In this document: one piece after another, positions 21,470 through 34,314 of the stretch
How positions within the stretch are numbered: the stretch's first letter is position 1
Layout: every line of letters begins with the position of its first letter
Assembly: GCA_025786725.1 (NCBI GenBank)
Contig: JAHLTZ010000076.1
Location: forward strand, 1 to 43,517
From: Syncephalis fuscata
Taxonomy: Eukaryota; Zoopagomycota; Zoopagomycetes; Zoopagales; Piptocephalidaceae
Direction of reading: 5' to 3'
Length of the DNA stretch: 43,517 nucleotides
Made by a program: the position numbers and the translations under genes
The notes under the pieces: model-generated
Databases searched by the model: none
What the model was told of the DNA's origin: nothing
What the model saw: only the letters and a program-made list of their open reading frames with translations

Positions 21470-23395
21470 ACACCAAGACCTGCCTACTAGCGGCGCTTCA
21501 ATTGTCTTTAATGACAAACTTTTATTTTACGATTTTCTTGCGCCTTTACGTTTATTTTTTAACGCTTATGTGTTTTTATACATATAAAATTTTATGCATT
21601 ATTCACTATCAATTTTTATCTGGTTCTTGACCTTTTAGATAAACCAACATTATTCAATAAAAGAATATAACATTTATGACATCAAACTTTAGATGCTATT
21701 AAATAATGTGTTATTCACAAATAGTAGATCGAACATCTACTTTGAGTCCCCCCCCCCAGGACAGTAAATCATTTTACGCAATCTATTGTAATGATTCGAT
21801 TAATTAATTTGTGTTTAAATCATTAGTCACAATAAACATTGATGTAATGTTATTGTCCATTATCGTTTCCATAAAATGGAATTGATTAAATGTAACAAAC
21901 ATTGTATCATTAACTGCTATTTTAAATATTTAAATACAAATGTAGCATACTATTTAATTCCTTTGAAATATTTGAGGCTGATTATTGTTGTTGACCATGT
22001 GTAGAAAGATTGATTGAGTATTAATAAAAGCCATATGATCGCGATTCCACGTTGTTCTGCAGTCGTTGTTATTGCATCTACGTACAGCGTGAATCCTTGC
22101 ATCTAAATGGTCTGTTTTAGTTGATTGTACTAGTACTGTTGCACTAATATATACACGCTATATACCATTTCATTTTCAACTTTTAATTTTAATACTTGTG
22201 GATTTTGATATTTATTGATCAAATTAAATAAAACCTTGCCACCATATAAAATACTATGTGTCATTTAACATCATTATACAATTTAATTGAAATTGTTAAA
22301 TAATTAGTATGGTTTATGGTTAAAATGACTAAATTTAATAATATTCGTTCTATTAAATTTTATTTAGAAAAATACACCGTTTTAATTTTTATTAATTTTA
22401 TTAATTAAGCCCTTTTTTATTTGCCCACACTTCGTTTTTTGTAATGAGGTTTATCACAGACTAAACATTTTTTAATGAAACGCTGTATTTTTTAATAGCT
22501 GTTTCATTACTAGTTTGTATTTGTTCAATAATAAACGTTTATTACAACAGCAACTACTGTTTCAATACTATTAGTGCTATTTTACACAGCATATTTTTGT
22601 ATTGTGTTTTTTAAATGTATTTACCACAGGTATATTGTTGAAAGGCTTTTAACAAATAAATACGATTGGCATTGCTGATAATATTGCTACAATCAACTAA
22701 ATTACATACATAAGCAAAGGTTTAAATTAAAATTGTTGCATTTATTGTGATTAAACTTTTCCCATCAGGCAATTTTTAGCTTTGTAACATTTATTATTCA
22801 ATAGTATTGTAAATACATAATACTGTTACTCAATAATAATAATAAAAATGCCTTTTATAATTCAGTTCATTTTAATTTATTATCAAGGTTTATACAGTTA
22901 CAACTTTTGTTATAAACATGCTAATTTGAGCTATTGTTATAAGTTAGTCATTCAATACTAATAATGGGTTTTATTAAATTGATATTAAACATCTGACTAA
23001 GCTACTATTTCTATTTATTTCAACTTTAGCTGTTTGTCCGAAGCTACATCATTTATTACTAGTGTTGTAACAATGTCATTTTTATCGAATTAAAAGCAAA
23101 TCAAGCTTTGTAATAAGAAATAATAGCATCTGTTAAGCTGTTACAATTGCTAGTGTATATTGAATAATCAAATATGTACTTACCTTAATGCTTTAGTTGT
23201 ACATTTTTTGGTTTTATATTTGAGAATGTAGCAACATTATATGTAATAGATTTAGTAATAGATTTTTTAATAAAAGGATTTAATAATTTAATAAGAAGGG
23301 GAAAATTTAAAAAATTAAAAACAGTGCATTTTTCAAAACTTCTAATTTCCACATTGTTTTAATAAAATTAAATTGTTTACAATATTATTTATTTA
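21470..23395. other. AT-rich intergenic region
   Basis: No gene was recognised. It holds a run of ten C residues at about 21750-21759, and near 22390-22425 a TTTATTAATTAAGCCCTTTT block that recurs at the very end of the window. The last 500 bases are the 3' flank of TTI1. Confidence 0.45.
21750..21759. repeat. Homopolymer C run
   Basis: Ten consecutive C in otherwise AT-rich DNA. The run is intergenic and no associated motif is visible. Confidence 0.9.
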
Positions 23396-26300
23396 TTATT
23401 CTAATTGATCTTTTAATCGAAGCATAGCATCGATTATTGGTGCAGATGGCGTGTTATTTAGCTTTAAATAGGCAGAAAAACGTTTAGATTGATTTGGTGG
23501 CCAGTTCAACGGATTATTTTCCGTACCTTCAATTGATAAAGGGGGTAAAGCTGTATATAATGTTAACCAGACAAGATTTGGGTGATAAGAAATAATACGA
23601 CTATACAACTGCTCGACCTGCCGATTTATTTGATCTTTTGAAATAGACGATTCCGGTGCTATGTTTACTAACCAAGGAAGTGACATCTGTAATAACTTCC
23701 AAGTAACTATAGCATCAAGATAAGGTATAACCATAGTGCATACGCTTAGTGCTGTACTAGCTAGTGTCCATTCAGTTCGTGATGAATGGTCGCGATGCAG
23801 TAACCATTTCTCTAGTAGGGGCCATGCATCTTTACTAAACGGCAAGGCCATAAATGATTCACATGTTTTGCAGATAATAGCTACTGCCCGTGCCGCGGCT
23901 AATTTGACCACTAATGGCTCGTTCATCTGTCGTTGATTTGATAAATTCTCTATAATTAATGGCCATATTTGCTTCACTAGTGGATCTAATCGACGGCGAT
24001 CATTGCTTAAAACAAGTGTACAAGCTACAACAGCCTCTAATACATTTACTCGATCATTAGTATTAGGCATGGTGGCATGGTTTTGTAGACTTGATAATAT
24101 CCGCTCAGCATAATCTGCTTTCAAAGAAAGTATTCTCTTTTCAGCTGATTCGCTAGCTGATTCAATTTCGTTATTAGTAGTTATTAAAGTTGATGAATCC
24201 GCTGTTTCTGCACCATCTTTTTTTACTAGTTCCAAATCTTGATTAACAACCTCTGTTTTGCCAAAAGTACGCGTTTGATGTAAAAATACTTGAACAGCTA
24301 CTGAAGGCTGATTGTATCGAATATGCTTTTCTAGTGTCGGTTCAGTTTGTTTTTCTTCAAGTAAAGGAAATTCAATACATGGCGAAGATAAAGACATTGC
24401 CCGAGCTAGTTCTGATAGTGTATGAACTAGCTGTCCACGTAGTTCATCATTTTCAATATAGTACTCCTCTAGACCATCTACTAGATCTTCTAATACATCG
24501 CCCATATAAGGAAGAATAGCTTTACCGGTAACTTTAACTACTGCCGATAACATAGCCGGCGTTTGTGGATAAGTGGGTAGATGTCGTAGACGCAACGAAA
24601 CAGCGTTCATCATATAATCGACATTGCCTAACAACAAATGATAGACTGATGTACAACCTGTAGCAATTGCAATAGTACGCAGTGCATTAGATGCAGCATG
24701 CCGTACCATAGCAACTGAACTGGCTAGTTGTTCACATAACGGATAAAGAAGATCAACAAGCAGTATCTGTAGTTGATCCGATGCTATGATACGTGCACAA
24801 ACAGTCACTACATGTAAACAAGCCACTGTCAATGGTGCTATTTGTTCTTGGTATAAACTACTGCTGTTGCTGCTACCCTTGTATCTTGTAGATTCAAGTG
24901 ATGTGTGGATCTCCATAATATCTTGTAGAATAGCCTCAGCCAATGCTGGTACTAGCTCGTCAGATTTCTTTGAATCCAAATTAAAATACATTTTTTGTTC
25001 TGAATAATTGGGCGATAATGCAGAAGCTCCCTCTAGTAACCAACCAACGACCAATGCACACTGTGGATGATATGTATTCAATTCAGATGTTTGTAGTAGC
25101 TGCATGAAATGATCGAGTAACATTTCAACGTCGCCAACAGCGCCTAATCGCTTAAATAAACGTGCCAATGCTGTATCAGTATCAATATACGTAAATGTAG
25201 TTGAATTGACATTGCTATTTGACTGATCCATTAATGCATCATCAATTAATTCAATATTTGGTTGTGTAATAGCTGAAGTAAATGTCGATGTTTCCTGTTG
25301 AAGTGCCTTTAATAACCAAGTGAAATGGCAGGCATTTCAAGTGAAATAATCGTTGGTGCATCTGTGTCTAATAACGATAGATAGCCATTTAATAACAATA
25401 ATGACTGATCCACTCGCTTTGGCTGTCCCTCTCGCAATAGTAGTAAATCTGGTAATCGAGCCAGTCCATCTTTTAGCCGACTTGACAGTGCTTTTGGCAA
25501 CTGTTTATGTACATCTGGATGTTGTTTCAATTCATCTATCGTTTGTAGCCATACTTCACGTATTTGTTGCTGTTCATCATCTGCATATATAAGAATAACG
25601 TCAAGTAGCCCAGGAATAATGTCACTAAGCGTATGCGAACAGGATTGAATAATCTGAGATGCTAATTGCATACACGCCATTCGAATAGCTGTATCTGTAT
25701 GAAACCGTACACTTAAAATTGCCTCTAATGCTTTTTGTAATTTCGGTGTTGTTGTTTTAATCCAGTCAGCATTGCGTACAATAAGCGGAAATGTTCCTTG
25801 CATCGTTTGAACCATTTCTTCTTTAATAGGCTCTGATTTTATATTTTGTTGTTGTCGTTTAGTATAGGTATTTTTTAATTGAGTAATATCTGCTACAGTA
25901 TTTAATTCAACTGGTCTCCAATCCATTTGTCGTGTATCTGCAAATACCGCAATAACTAGATGTTGTGTTAATTGCAACATATGTTTTAATGGCCGTCGAT
26001 GTTCACCAGCCTGCGTCTTTTGAATATGAACAGCCAATTTACCCAACACTTTAGGTGCCACACTAGCCAATAGACGTGCATCATCCACCAGTCCCACTAA
26101 TAACGACTCAAGTACATCAGTGGCCGCCAATCGGATGTCCCAATTAATAGATGATGTCATCCATTCACCAGTAATTAGCGTAAATATACCGAGAGGTGCA
26201 TAAAATCTTGTGGGATCTCTGGCTACTTGCTGTGCCCGTTCTCTCCAATAAGGTGGCATATCTGAATTGGATGGTAGACAGGCTTGTAAGCAGTCAAGAA

Positions 26301-26880
26301 ATGCCAGTATAGCCTCTTCATGACTTGCTGATACAGTATCTATTGGTAGTTCATGTAGCTTCTGCCCATAACTAGCCAATAAAATCAACATTCTATACCA
26401 GTGCTCTACGTGAAAGGTTACCAAGGCAAGTAAAGCTGTTTCATTTAGCGTAGCCGACAATCGCTTGTGCATTAAACGTGCCAAACAACGAAATGTAATA
26501 GCTATACAGTCAAGGCTTTGTACCGCATCAAATCCTAGGGATAATATAGTATTTAAGGGTAGACAGGTCATAGTAAAGAATTGATCTGTAAATATAATAG
26601 TCTGGTCAGAATGGCCTGATGATATAGGCAGTTGCTGTTCTTCATAGTGAAATACACGTTCTATTGCTACTTGATAGTCCAATAAAGCTTTCCGTAATAA
26701 GCTTTGCCATACATTAGCCTTAACAAGCCCTACACCATGTTGATAGACCACATCTAATAACGCTTCTTGTTCTGCCAAAATCTACGTTTATTTGTATTAC
26801 ACCACGGTTGGCGCTACATTACTGCAATTACTTACCAGACGTTGTACATTTTGAGGAATCTTATTATTTAACATAGCCAT
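23396..26880 (-). CDS. TTI1: TTI1, HEAT-repeat subunit of the Tel2-Tti1-Tti2 complex
   Basis: Exon 1 is 26836-26880 (MAMLNNKIPQNVQRL). A 54-nt GTAAGT...TAG intron (26782-26835) follows, and the body runs from 26781 to the stop at 23396. The protein is about 1130 aa, matching the family (about 1090 in human). Pairs of amphipathic helices run throughout. The best-conserved parts are the N-terminal LSLGFDAVQSLDCIAITFRCLARL, RNADWIKTTTPKLQKALEAIL in the middle, and the C-terminal QIWPLIIENL ... LVVKLAAARAVAIICKTCESFM ... DAWPLLEKWL. TTI1 works with TEL2, TTI2 and Hsp90 to mature PIKK kinases such as TOR, ATM and ATR. One frame break lies near 25322-25327, where one base is missing in a T-run: the first part ends EMPAI and the next frame continues FTWLLKALQQE. 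No intron of the right phase fits there. The gene is divergent from DIS3, 224 bp apart. Confidence 0.88.
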
Positions 26881-27104
26881 GATCGATAATAAACAAGACT
26901 AACAATACATGCTGTTTTTAAACCGAAAAAAGAAAGCTGTAGAGTGACAGTTGAGAGTGAGTGACGTGTCAAGCGATGAATTTAAAAGTTTATGAAATTC
27001 CTTTTTTTTCTTTTTCTCTTTATTCTATTGCAACGATTCCATCTTGCTCTATTCTCTTACTTCTAACTAGGTGGTTATATACACGATTTGTTATAGTCAT
27101 CACT
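26881..27104. promoter_or_regulatory. Bidirectional promoter between TTI1 and DIS3
   Basis: Only 224 bp separate the two divergent start codons. It holds GAGTGAGTGACGTGTC (26955-26970) with a TGACGT core, a pyrimidine tract, and a TATATA-like element at 27076-27081, 24-29 bases before the DIS3 ATG. That both genes share regulation is an inference. Confidence 0.5.
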
Positions 27105-30100
27105 ATGTTACGGTCAAGGGCTCATGTTCACCGTAATAAGAAGGGTAACGTAGTCAAAGTAGTGAATGAACACTATTTGCGCGACGATATTTGGTGTTCC
27201 TCTCAAATATGTCGAGTCTGTGCTCATACAGCAACGTCAACCTCGGCCGAACCCGTATTGTCAGCTTCACCAGATATTACGCGTCTATATACAGCACCAC
27301 ATTATTGTCTACCAGATACCAATGTATTTATCAACCAGGTAATAATAACATGTTAAATATACAAAGCTGAACTCTAATTAGCAATATTTTAATCTAGATT
27401 GATTTTATTGAACATCCTGCATTGCGTGATGTCATTGTATTGCAAACAGTTCTAAATGAAATTAGAAATTTAAGTCAAGCAGTTTATAACCGATTAAGAA
27501 CAGTCATCGCAGATCCTACACGACGATTTTACGTGTTCTCCAATGAACATCATCGGTAAGTAATAGCTGAATTATTATTATATAAATATGGATAGCTTAT
27601 ATTGTATTCATATTATAGACACACTTTTATAGAGAAATTAAAAGATGAATCGCCAAATGATAGAAATGATCGCGGTAATTGCTAATAGAGCTGCCATCAT
27701 ATGTAAAATACTAATTGTATTAAATATAGCCATTCGTGTAGCCACTCGATGGTATGAGGATCATTTGAAAGAAGCGGCCATTGCCAACAATATACAGTCA
27801 GCCATTCGAGTTGTACTTATTACCAATGATGTAGGCAATAAAGAAAAGGCACTACAAGAGAATCTACTTTCATGTTCAGGTATACAAGCATACTAATAGA
27901 CATTTCGAAATATTAATAGTTATAATAACCGTGTTATAGTTAAAGACTATGTGACAGGCATGACAGATGATGCACAGTTATTGGATATGGTGGCACAGGC
28001 CGATACATCAAAGGAAGATAACGGTTATGTTGAGAAGCCATTTGAATATGAAGAGGTAATTTATACGATATCAGAACTAGTGTGTTAAATGCTAATAGAT
28101 ATTAACCATTGGTTCATTAGTATTTATCCACCCTTCAATTAACATCAGGTGTTAAACAAGGACAATTACACCAGGGCACATTATCTATTAGTACTCATAA
28201 TTACCTTGAGGTATTATAGGATTAAATGGATAAACGGTCTCTCTACTAAAAATGAATTACAGGGAACTATTATGGCAACAGTGAATGGAAAGGAGCAAAC
28301 TGTTCTAATACTAGGCAGGGCTCATATTAATCGAGCTGTTCAAGGTGATGTTGTAGTGGTGCGTTTACTACCGAGTGAGGAATGGCGTCGTTCTCCATCG
28401 GCAGTTGTAATGGACGAAGGTAAGTTCAATGAAATAGTAAATGATTACTATATTATATTAACGTAGTTTATAGATGAGGAAAAGGAACAAGTAGATACAG
28501 AGGGTGATATGATGATTGTCGGTGACGATGCAGACTTACAGCCTTGTGGTGTCGTAGTCGGTGTTATTAAGCGCAATTGGCGACCGTATCCTTTATAGTT
28601 ATATTGTATAAAAGTATAGACTTGACTTATCAACTGCTATACTAGATATTGTGGATTTGTTGATGTACGTACCGTCAATATGAATGCCACCAATAGTTGG
28701 CAGAATGTACTATTTATGGCTATGGATCGACGTATCCCAAAAATACGTATGCGTACACGTCAAGCCGGCACTTTATTGGGACAGCGACTTATTGTGTGCA
28801 TTGATAAATGGGACCGTGATTCCAAATATCCATCGGGCCACTTTGTAAGGGCACTTGGCCGTGCTGGTGACAAACAGACCGAAACACAAGTTTTATTACT
28901 TGAGCATGATGTGCCATATCAACCATTCTCGGCCCAAGTACTTGCTGATTTGCCGTCAGAAGGTGCCGAATGGCGCGTGACCGATGAACGTTTAGCCGGT
29001 CGAACTGATTTACGTCACTTGAATATCTGCAGTATTGATCCACCTGGCTGTACAGATATTGATGATGCACTCCATCTAACACCACTACCTAATGGCAATT
29101 ACCAAGTAGGCGTGCGTAAGTAGTACAGTATAGCAATGTGTTATTATACAGTTGAATGGAAAAACCTAATAATAGAATGAATAGATATTGCGGATGTGAC
29201 AAGCTTTGTAAAACCTGGCACTGCTATGGATATAGAAGCTGCTGCTCGTGGTACTACCGTCTATCTTGTTGATAAGCGTATTGATATGTTGCCAGCATTA
29301 CTCGGTACAAGTAAGTAAAGCAATAGCAATAACAACAATAATAATAATAATAATAAACATTATGAATGACTATTTACTAATTTGACATGTATTATAATCA
29401 TTAGATCTTTGTTCACTACATTGTGATGTGGATCGATTTGCATTTTCGTGTATTTGGGAAATTACACCCGATGCTGAATTGGTTCAAGTCGATTTTGCCA
29501 AGAGTGTTATTCGATCCAAGGCATCATTTACTTATGAACAAGCACAACAGCGTATTGATAATCCGTAAGTTGGCCAAGAAATGCTTAATAACGGTATTAA
29601 TACGTATTGATACGTATTAATAGAGAAATGCAAGATGACCTGACACAAGGCATACGGATGTTGAATGCATTAGCCAAGAAACTACGTGCCAAACGTATCG
29701 AGCGAGGTGCATTGACTCTGGCCAGTCCAGAAGTACGATTCCAACTGGAAAATGACTCACAAGACCCGATTGATGTCGGTATCCTTTTAATAGTTAGATT
29801 TAATAGAATATTTAGAATAGATGGATATGCCATTATTGTTAGTATTATTAACTTTTATGATCCAATTTAGAAATGAAGGAATTAAAGGAAACAAATGCTT
29901 TGGTTGAGGAATTCATGTTACTGGCAAATATATCTGTGGCACAAAAGATATTCAGTCATTTCCCTGATTGTTCTATGCTACGGTAGGTAGTTGGTTATTA
30001 AGGAAATAGGTTGATATTGATCATAGTAAATATTTATTTATTTATTAGACGACATCCAACACCGCCACCTTCTAATTTTGATAAACTATTGAAGGCTGTG

Positions 30101-31193
30101 GCTCCTCTAGGTATTTCACTCGACTGTACCACTTCAAAGACATTGGCCGATTCACTTGATTTGGCTATAGTAAGTAGAGTATTGTTATTAATAGCAATAA
30201 TATTACATATCTATTATTTATTTATTACTTTTATGTTTATAGCTACCAACAGATCCATATTTTAACAAATTGGTTCGTATCATGACAACACGTTGTATGA
30301 TGCAAGCAGTCTACTTCTGTTCAGGCACTTTAGCCGAATCGGATTTTCGTCATTATGGATTAGCCACTGATATCTACACGCATTTTACATCTCCTATTCG
30401 TCGATATGCAGGTAATGGGCAAGAGACATAATATGACAGCATAGCTTACATTTATCCTAGACGTCATTGTTCATCGTCTATTGGGTGCCTGTATCGGTGT
30501 AACTGGCTACTCATCAAGATTTATGGAAAAGAAGAAAATGGCCGAATTATGTGATGGTAAATAATAGAATTGATAAATTGTTATTAAAAGTTGAAGGCTA
30601 ATTGATAAATAATAGTATTGAATTATCGACATCGTATGGCCCAACAAGCCAGTCGTAGTTCAGTTGAATTATATACACATTTGTTCTTCAAGGGCAAGCG
30701 TGTATTAGAGGAAGGTTATGTTACACGTATTCTTAAAAATGGATTCTTGGTATTAATTCCAAAGTAAGTAGCTATTACTAGCTATTTATTTTACTAATCA
30801 CAGAATGTTGCTACTTTCTATGTATTATCTAGATACGGTATTGAAGGTATTGTGCATGCAACACCACAGAAATCACGTAATAGCAATAATGCTGCGACGT
30901 CAGCCGCTCTGGTCTACAATGCCGCCACCGATTGTTTAGAGTGTCCGGATAACAGCGAGACAATTACGCTGTTCCGCAAGGTGATGGTCCAACTAACCGT
31001 GGAGAGTCAATCGGGCCACGACGAGGAGATGGGCAGCATGCGACAAAAGCTCTTTATTGCTCTTACTGAACCGGCCATTCCAGGACTAGTACCCCAGGCC
31101 GTGGCTGCCCTTCCATTAGTACGTGGGCACGATGCAACAGCTGATGAGGAACGTATCGTGAAACGTGTTAAAGCCGATGTTTCTTTATCATAA
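27105..31193 (+). CDS. DIS3: DIS3/RRP44, catalytic subunit of the RNA exosome
   Basis: Eighteen exons with all phases closing give 2991 nt, 996 aa (yeast 1001). Exon starts are 27105, 27398, 27619, 27730, 27940, 28121, 28263, 28474, 28646, 29185, 29405, 29624, 29871, 30049, 30243, 30461, 30616 and 30833. Domains: CR3 cysteines C31, C36 and C39 ([13 protein letters not shown]), PIN endonuclease with LPDTNVF (D71) and [11 protein letters not shown], cold-shock-like domains ([14 protein letters not shown]), the RNB exonuclease with [12 protein letters not shown] and [20 protein letters not shown], and a C-terminal S1 domain ([27 protein letters not shown]). It degrades RNA 3'-5' and cuts endonucleolytically in nucleus and cytosol. 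The catalytic residues are all present. Intron 10 contains an (AAT)n run at about 29334-29355. I chose the Met at 27105 because [20 protein letters not shown] is the conserved start. Confidence 0.97.
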
Positions 31194-31254
31194 TATTGTT
31201 ACAATTCTGGTTAAATAAATTGCAGCTTAGATGAACAATTAACTCTTTATCTTG

Positions 31255-31720
31255 GCGTTATTATATAGCTTTAGTCTTTGATATGCGCTAATACTTATCT
31301 TAATGCCTAGAATACAATGTGTTATTTGATTGATATTGTTTTGATAATAAAATTGCTCCTTATTGGCCATTATTTTATACAGCTCAACTATAGCAAACTA
31401 AATAATTTATGTAATAAGTAGAAATATAGTAAAACTAAAACTGTGCTGTTTTTATTAAACAACGCTATCATTTTATAACGGGTATGCCTAATAATGGAGT
31501 CTAGATGCTTTATACTGTTCATCATTAACTCAGCGTATCAGCTTGTGTAACTGCTCTTATATTAAAAAGTAACAGAGATTTATTCATTGTGTCTTCGTAA
31601 TAGTTATTTGTTGTTAGTAATCAATGCTGATATTTGATATATATTATTCTTGTGTCATTTGCATGTAATATGTTTTTCATTTATATAATACATTTCTTAG
31701 TTACATTAGCATAACAACAT
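31255..31720 (+). repeat. Diverged direct repeat, left copy (3' of DIS3)
   Basis: Matches 38125-38590 in the same orientation with many substitutions. Shared blocks include TAATACTTA(T/G)CTTAA, AGAATACAATGTGTT(A/G)TTTG, TCAACTATGA/AGC-like, CAGC(G)TATCA, and GTGCTGATATTTGATA. It is non-coding and of unknown nature. Confidence 0.6.
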
Positions 31721-31904
31721 GATTTAATCTGGGATTGTAACAATAGAACCATTGTAAATATGTAGTATTTTTTTGATTTCAATAGCTATGGTTGTAGTAA
31801 AATAGCTTATCTTTAGCTGTATTATTTTTAAATGCCAATATAACTCTAATCTACAAATTTAAGTGTAAAATAATTGTGCAATACTATGGCATATGCAACA
31901 GTAT

Positions 31905-32008
31905 TAATATTGATTTTAATGTAGCTAGGTGACATAGCTCACTGAAATGTAAACTGAAGAGCAATAGTAATAACTTAATTAATAAACCGTTGACATTACT
32001 ACGTATAG
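31905..32008 (+). repeat. Flank co-duplicated with the hairpin element
   Basis: About 100 bp (ATTGATTTTAATGTAGCTAG ... CGTTGACATTACTACGTAT) is repeated in inverted orientation at 37669-37775 next to the second element. The inverted duplication therefore includes host flank on this side, while the other flanks of the two elements differ. Confidence 0.8.
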
Positions 32009-32791
32009 CTTTACGTAAAATGTAGCAAATTGCATGATGTTTTGCACAGGTGTGCACATAATATATAGGTAGCTATTGACAAGGTATGCCGTTATTGCGT
32101 TGCTTGATGATGCAATAACTGCGATGATACGTTAATAAATGTGTAAAAATAGCCGTTTTTTACCGTTTATAACTTATATAAACAAAATACAGCAAAATGA
32201 ATGCTGGATTCGAGTTCTCTATGCTTAGTTGTAAGGAATGGTATAAGATTTAGAACAAAAATATTTTCAAAAAATATTAGTCAAAATTGCAATTTACGTG
32301 TAAATTAGTTAACAAAAGTATACTTTATATGTAGAGATATGACACAAGTCGCCAATTTGCATCGGTATTTCTAAATATTAACTTTTCATATACTTTTTAT
32401 AGCGCTTTAGATTGCTTCAGATTTAACTTGGGTCAAATTCAATCTTCAATATTAAATCTTTAGAATCATGAAGTTTAATTACTTTTTGTTAACTAATTTA
32501 CACGTAAATTGCAATTTTGACTAATATTTTTTGAAAATATTTTTGTTCTAAATCTTATACCATTCCTTACAACTAAGCATAGAGAACTCGAATCCAGCAT
32601 GCATTTTGCTGTATTTTGTTTATATAAGTTATAAACGGTAAAAAACGGCTATTTTACACATTTATTAACGTATCATCGCGGTTATTGCATCATCAAGCAA
32701 CGCAATAACGGCATACCTTGTCAATAGCTATCTATATATTATGTGCACACCTGTGCAAAACATCATGCAATTTGCTACATTTTACGTAAAG
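32009..32791 (+). mobile_element. 783-bp MITE-like hairpin element, copy 1
   Basis: Terminal inverted repeats of about 310 bp (32009-32318 and 32482-32791) flank a 163-bp loop. They start CTTTACGTAAAATGTAGC and end with its complement. Differences between arms are few (for example GAATGCTGG against GCATGCTGG). TA lies just outside both ends, with one base between, as expected of a Tc1/mariner-type TA insertion. There is no transposase or long frame, so it is non-autonomous. Copy 2 at 36886-37668 is the same length and inverted. Confidence 0.88.
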
Positions 32792-32800
32792 CTATGAAAT

Positions 32801-32914
32801 AATAAACGAGTTTATGCCGCCAAACAACAAGTTCGCCTTAAAACTGGCAATGTGAGTGCTGTTAAACCTTCCAATAAACTCCATGGACAACTTGGAGTTG
32901 CAGTGGGAGTATAA
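32801..32914 (+). other. Coding-like orphan fragment
   Basis: A 37-codon open stretch beside the hairpin element reads NKRVYAAKQQVRLKTGNVSA, then KPSNKLHGQLGVAVGV and TAA. Its base composition and residue use look like real coding sequence, unlike its surroundings, but there is no start codon or extension. It may be a captured or leftover 3' end of a gene. Confidence 0.3.
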
Positions 32915-33404
32915 AAAATTGTTAACGGAGCCGCCGATGAACTGTTGCCGATATTAACCTTTAAAGTATATTTTGTTGTATGTTTTACAAATTTTAAATG
33001 CTAAAAATATAATTAAGTCCTTGTGACTACAGTAGTAATTAAAGACATAATTATAATGACTTATTTAATTAATAAAAATTAATAATATACATCATCTTTT
33101 ATTAACAATTTATTAACATCGCTAATCTCGTTTAATATTGTATATTCATTATAGTGTTTATTATTTTATTGTATATTGGCTATACATTGTCTATAACCAT
33201 TGTCTGTTTAGTTCCAACTCTTTTATTAATAAAAATTGGTTTATTGCACTTAGTTTGTTCGCTAAGGTATATTGATAAAACAAATAATATGAATATGAAT
33301 AAAGGTATGTTTTATTAAGATTATTTATAAATAAACTAGATCATGCTAATTAGTTATGGTTTTAATGCTAATCAAGCAAAGTGACGGGTATATATAGTAA
33401 TAAC

Positions 33405-33600
33405 ACATACTGTGATGATATATGCATACTGGATAATAAATTTACAATAATGAATATTTAATTATTAATGTCACTCACCATCCAACATCATGCTCAATAG
33501 GTTGAATATGCAGTTTAATTACGCAAATGTTATCAAAAGTATCATTTAACACAAAATCATGCTATCTATTACAAATAACGCATTTGCGATAATAGTAACA
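33405..33600 (+). repeat. Family A repeat, solo arm
   Basis: Contains the ordered blocks ATATATGCATACTGGATAATA, ACAATAATGAATATTTAAT, ATGTCACTCACCATCC, CATCATGCTCAATAGGTTGA and CGCAAATGTTATC of the 6270-6460 arm, more diverged. No partner arm was found nearby. Confidence 0.75.
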
Positions 33601-34314
33601 GTTCAAATCTATATATTTAAGCTAGTTGGTCAACTAATTATGAGTTATTCATATAAGTTTGTACCAACCAAATTCTACAGCATTTTCAAAACAGTTGCTC
33701 CGATACTAATAACACTAAAAATGCAAATATGAAAGGCAAAAGTATTTAGTTTACTATATTTATGTTATCAAATAATAAATGCATGTTTTTTATCATCATT
33801 TGCGATGCTGTAGTATCGTGCGCAATCGCAATAAGAATGCAATAAAAAAGAAATTACACACGTGCTACAGAATGTTAGATCACATGTAAATGAAGAATCA
33901 TGTGAAAGGCAGTAAAGCAAATCAGTACTTACATCGCTAAGCGCAAGTTACACGAAAACTAACAAGGCCTATTAGCAATGTATTTTATTACCACTAAAAT
34001 CTTGTATACTAAATTATATAGATACAGTTTCGCATATCAAATACGTCTATATATTTTTAAAATTGTATAAATGTTATGACGTTAAACATTGCAATCCTGG
34101 CATTACCCAAAAAGCCGATACTTCTCAATTTTTATTGCATGCTATACCAAATTTGGACAGCAAGGCCTGCGATGAATTAAATAAACGTCCACGCTGTCCG
34201 GCTATTCTTTTTCGCCTCGCTATTTAAGCTGTAAAGACAGCACACTTTCTCACACGCGCCATCTTTGAATCTAAACCTCTTTTTCTTTTAATTATAAGTT
34301 ATATTAGCACCACT
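33601..34314. promoter_or_regulatory. Upstream region of the amidase gene
   Basis: AT-rich to about 34150, then a GC-richer proximal promoter with TATTTAAG at 34221-34228, about 90 bp before the ATG, followed by a C/A-rich leader. Nothing else was recognised. Confidence 0.4.

Noticed and set aside
32200-32240. tRNA B-box-like sequence (ACTCGAATCC on the minus strand) in the hairpin arms, suggesting a tRNA-derived SINE
   Set aside because: Only part of the consensus fits, no A-box stands at the right distance and no cloverleaf can be drawn.
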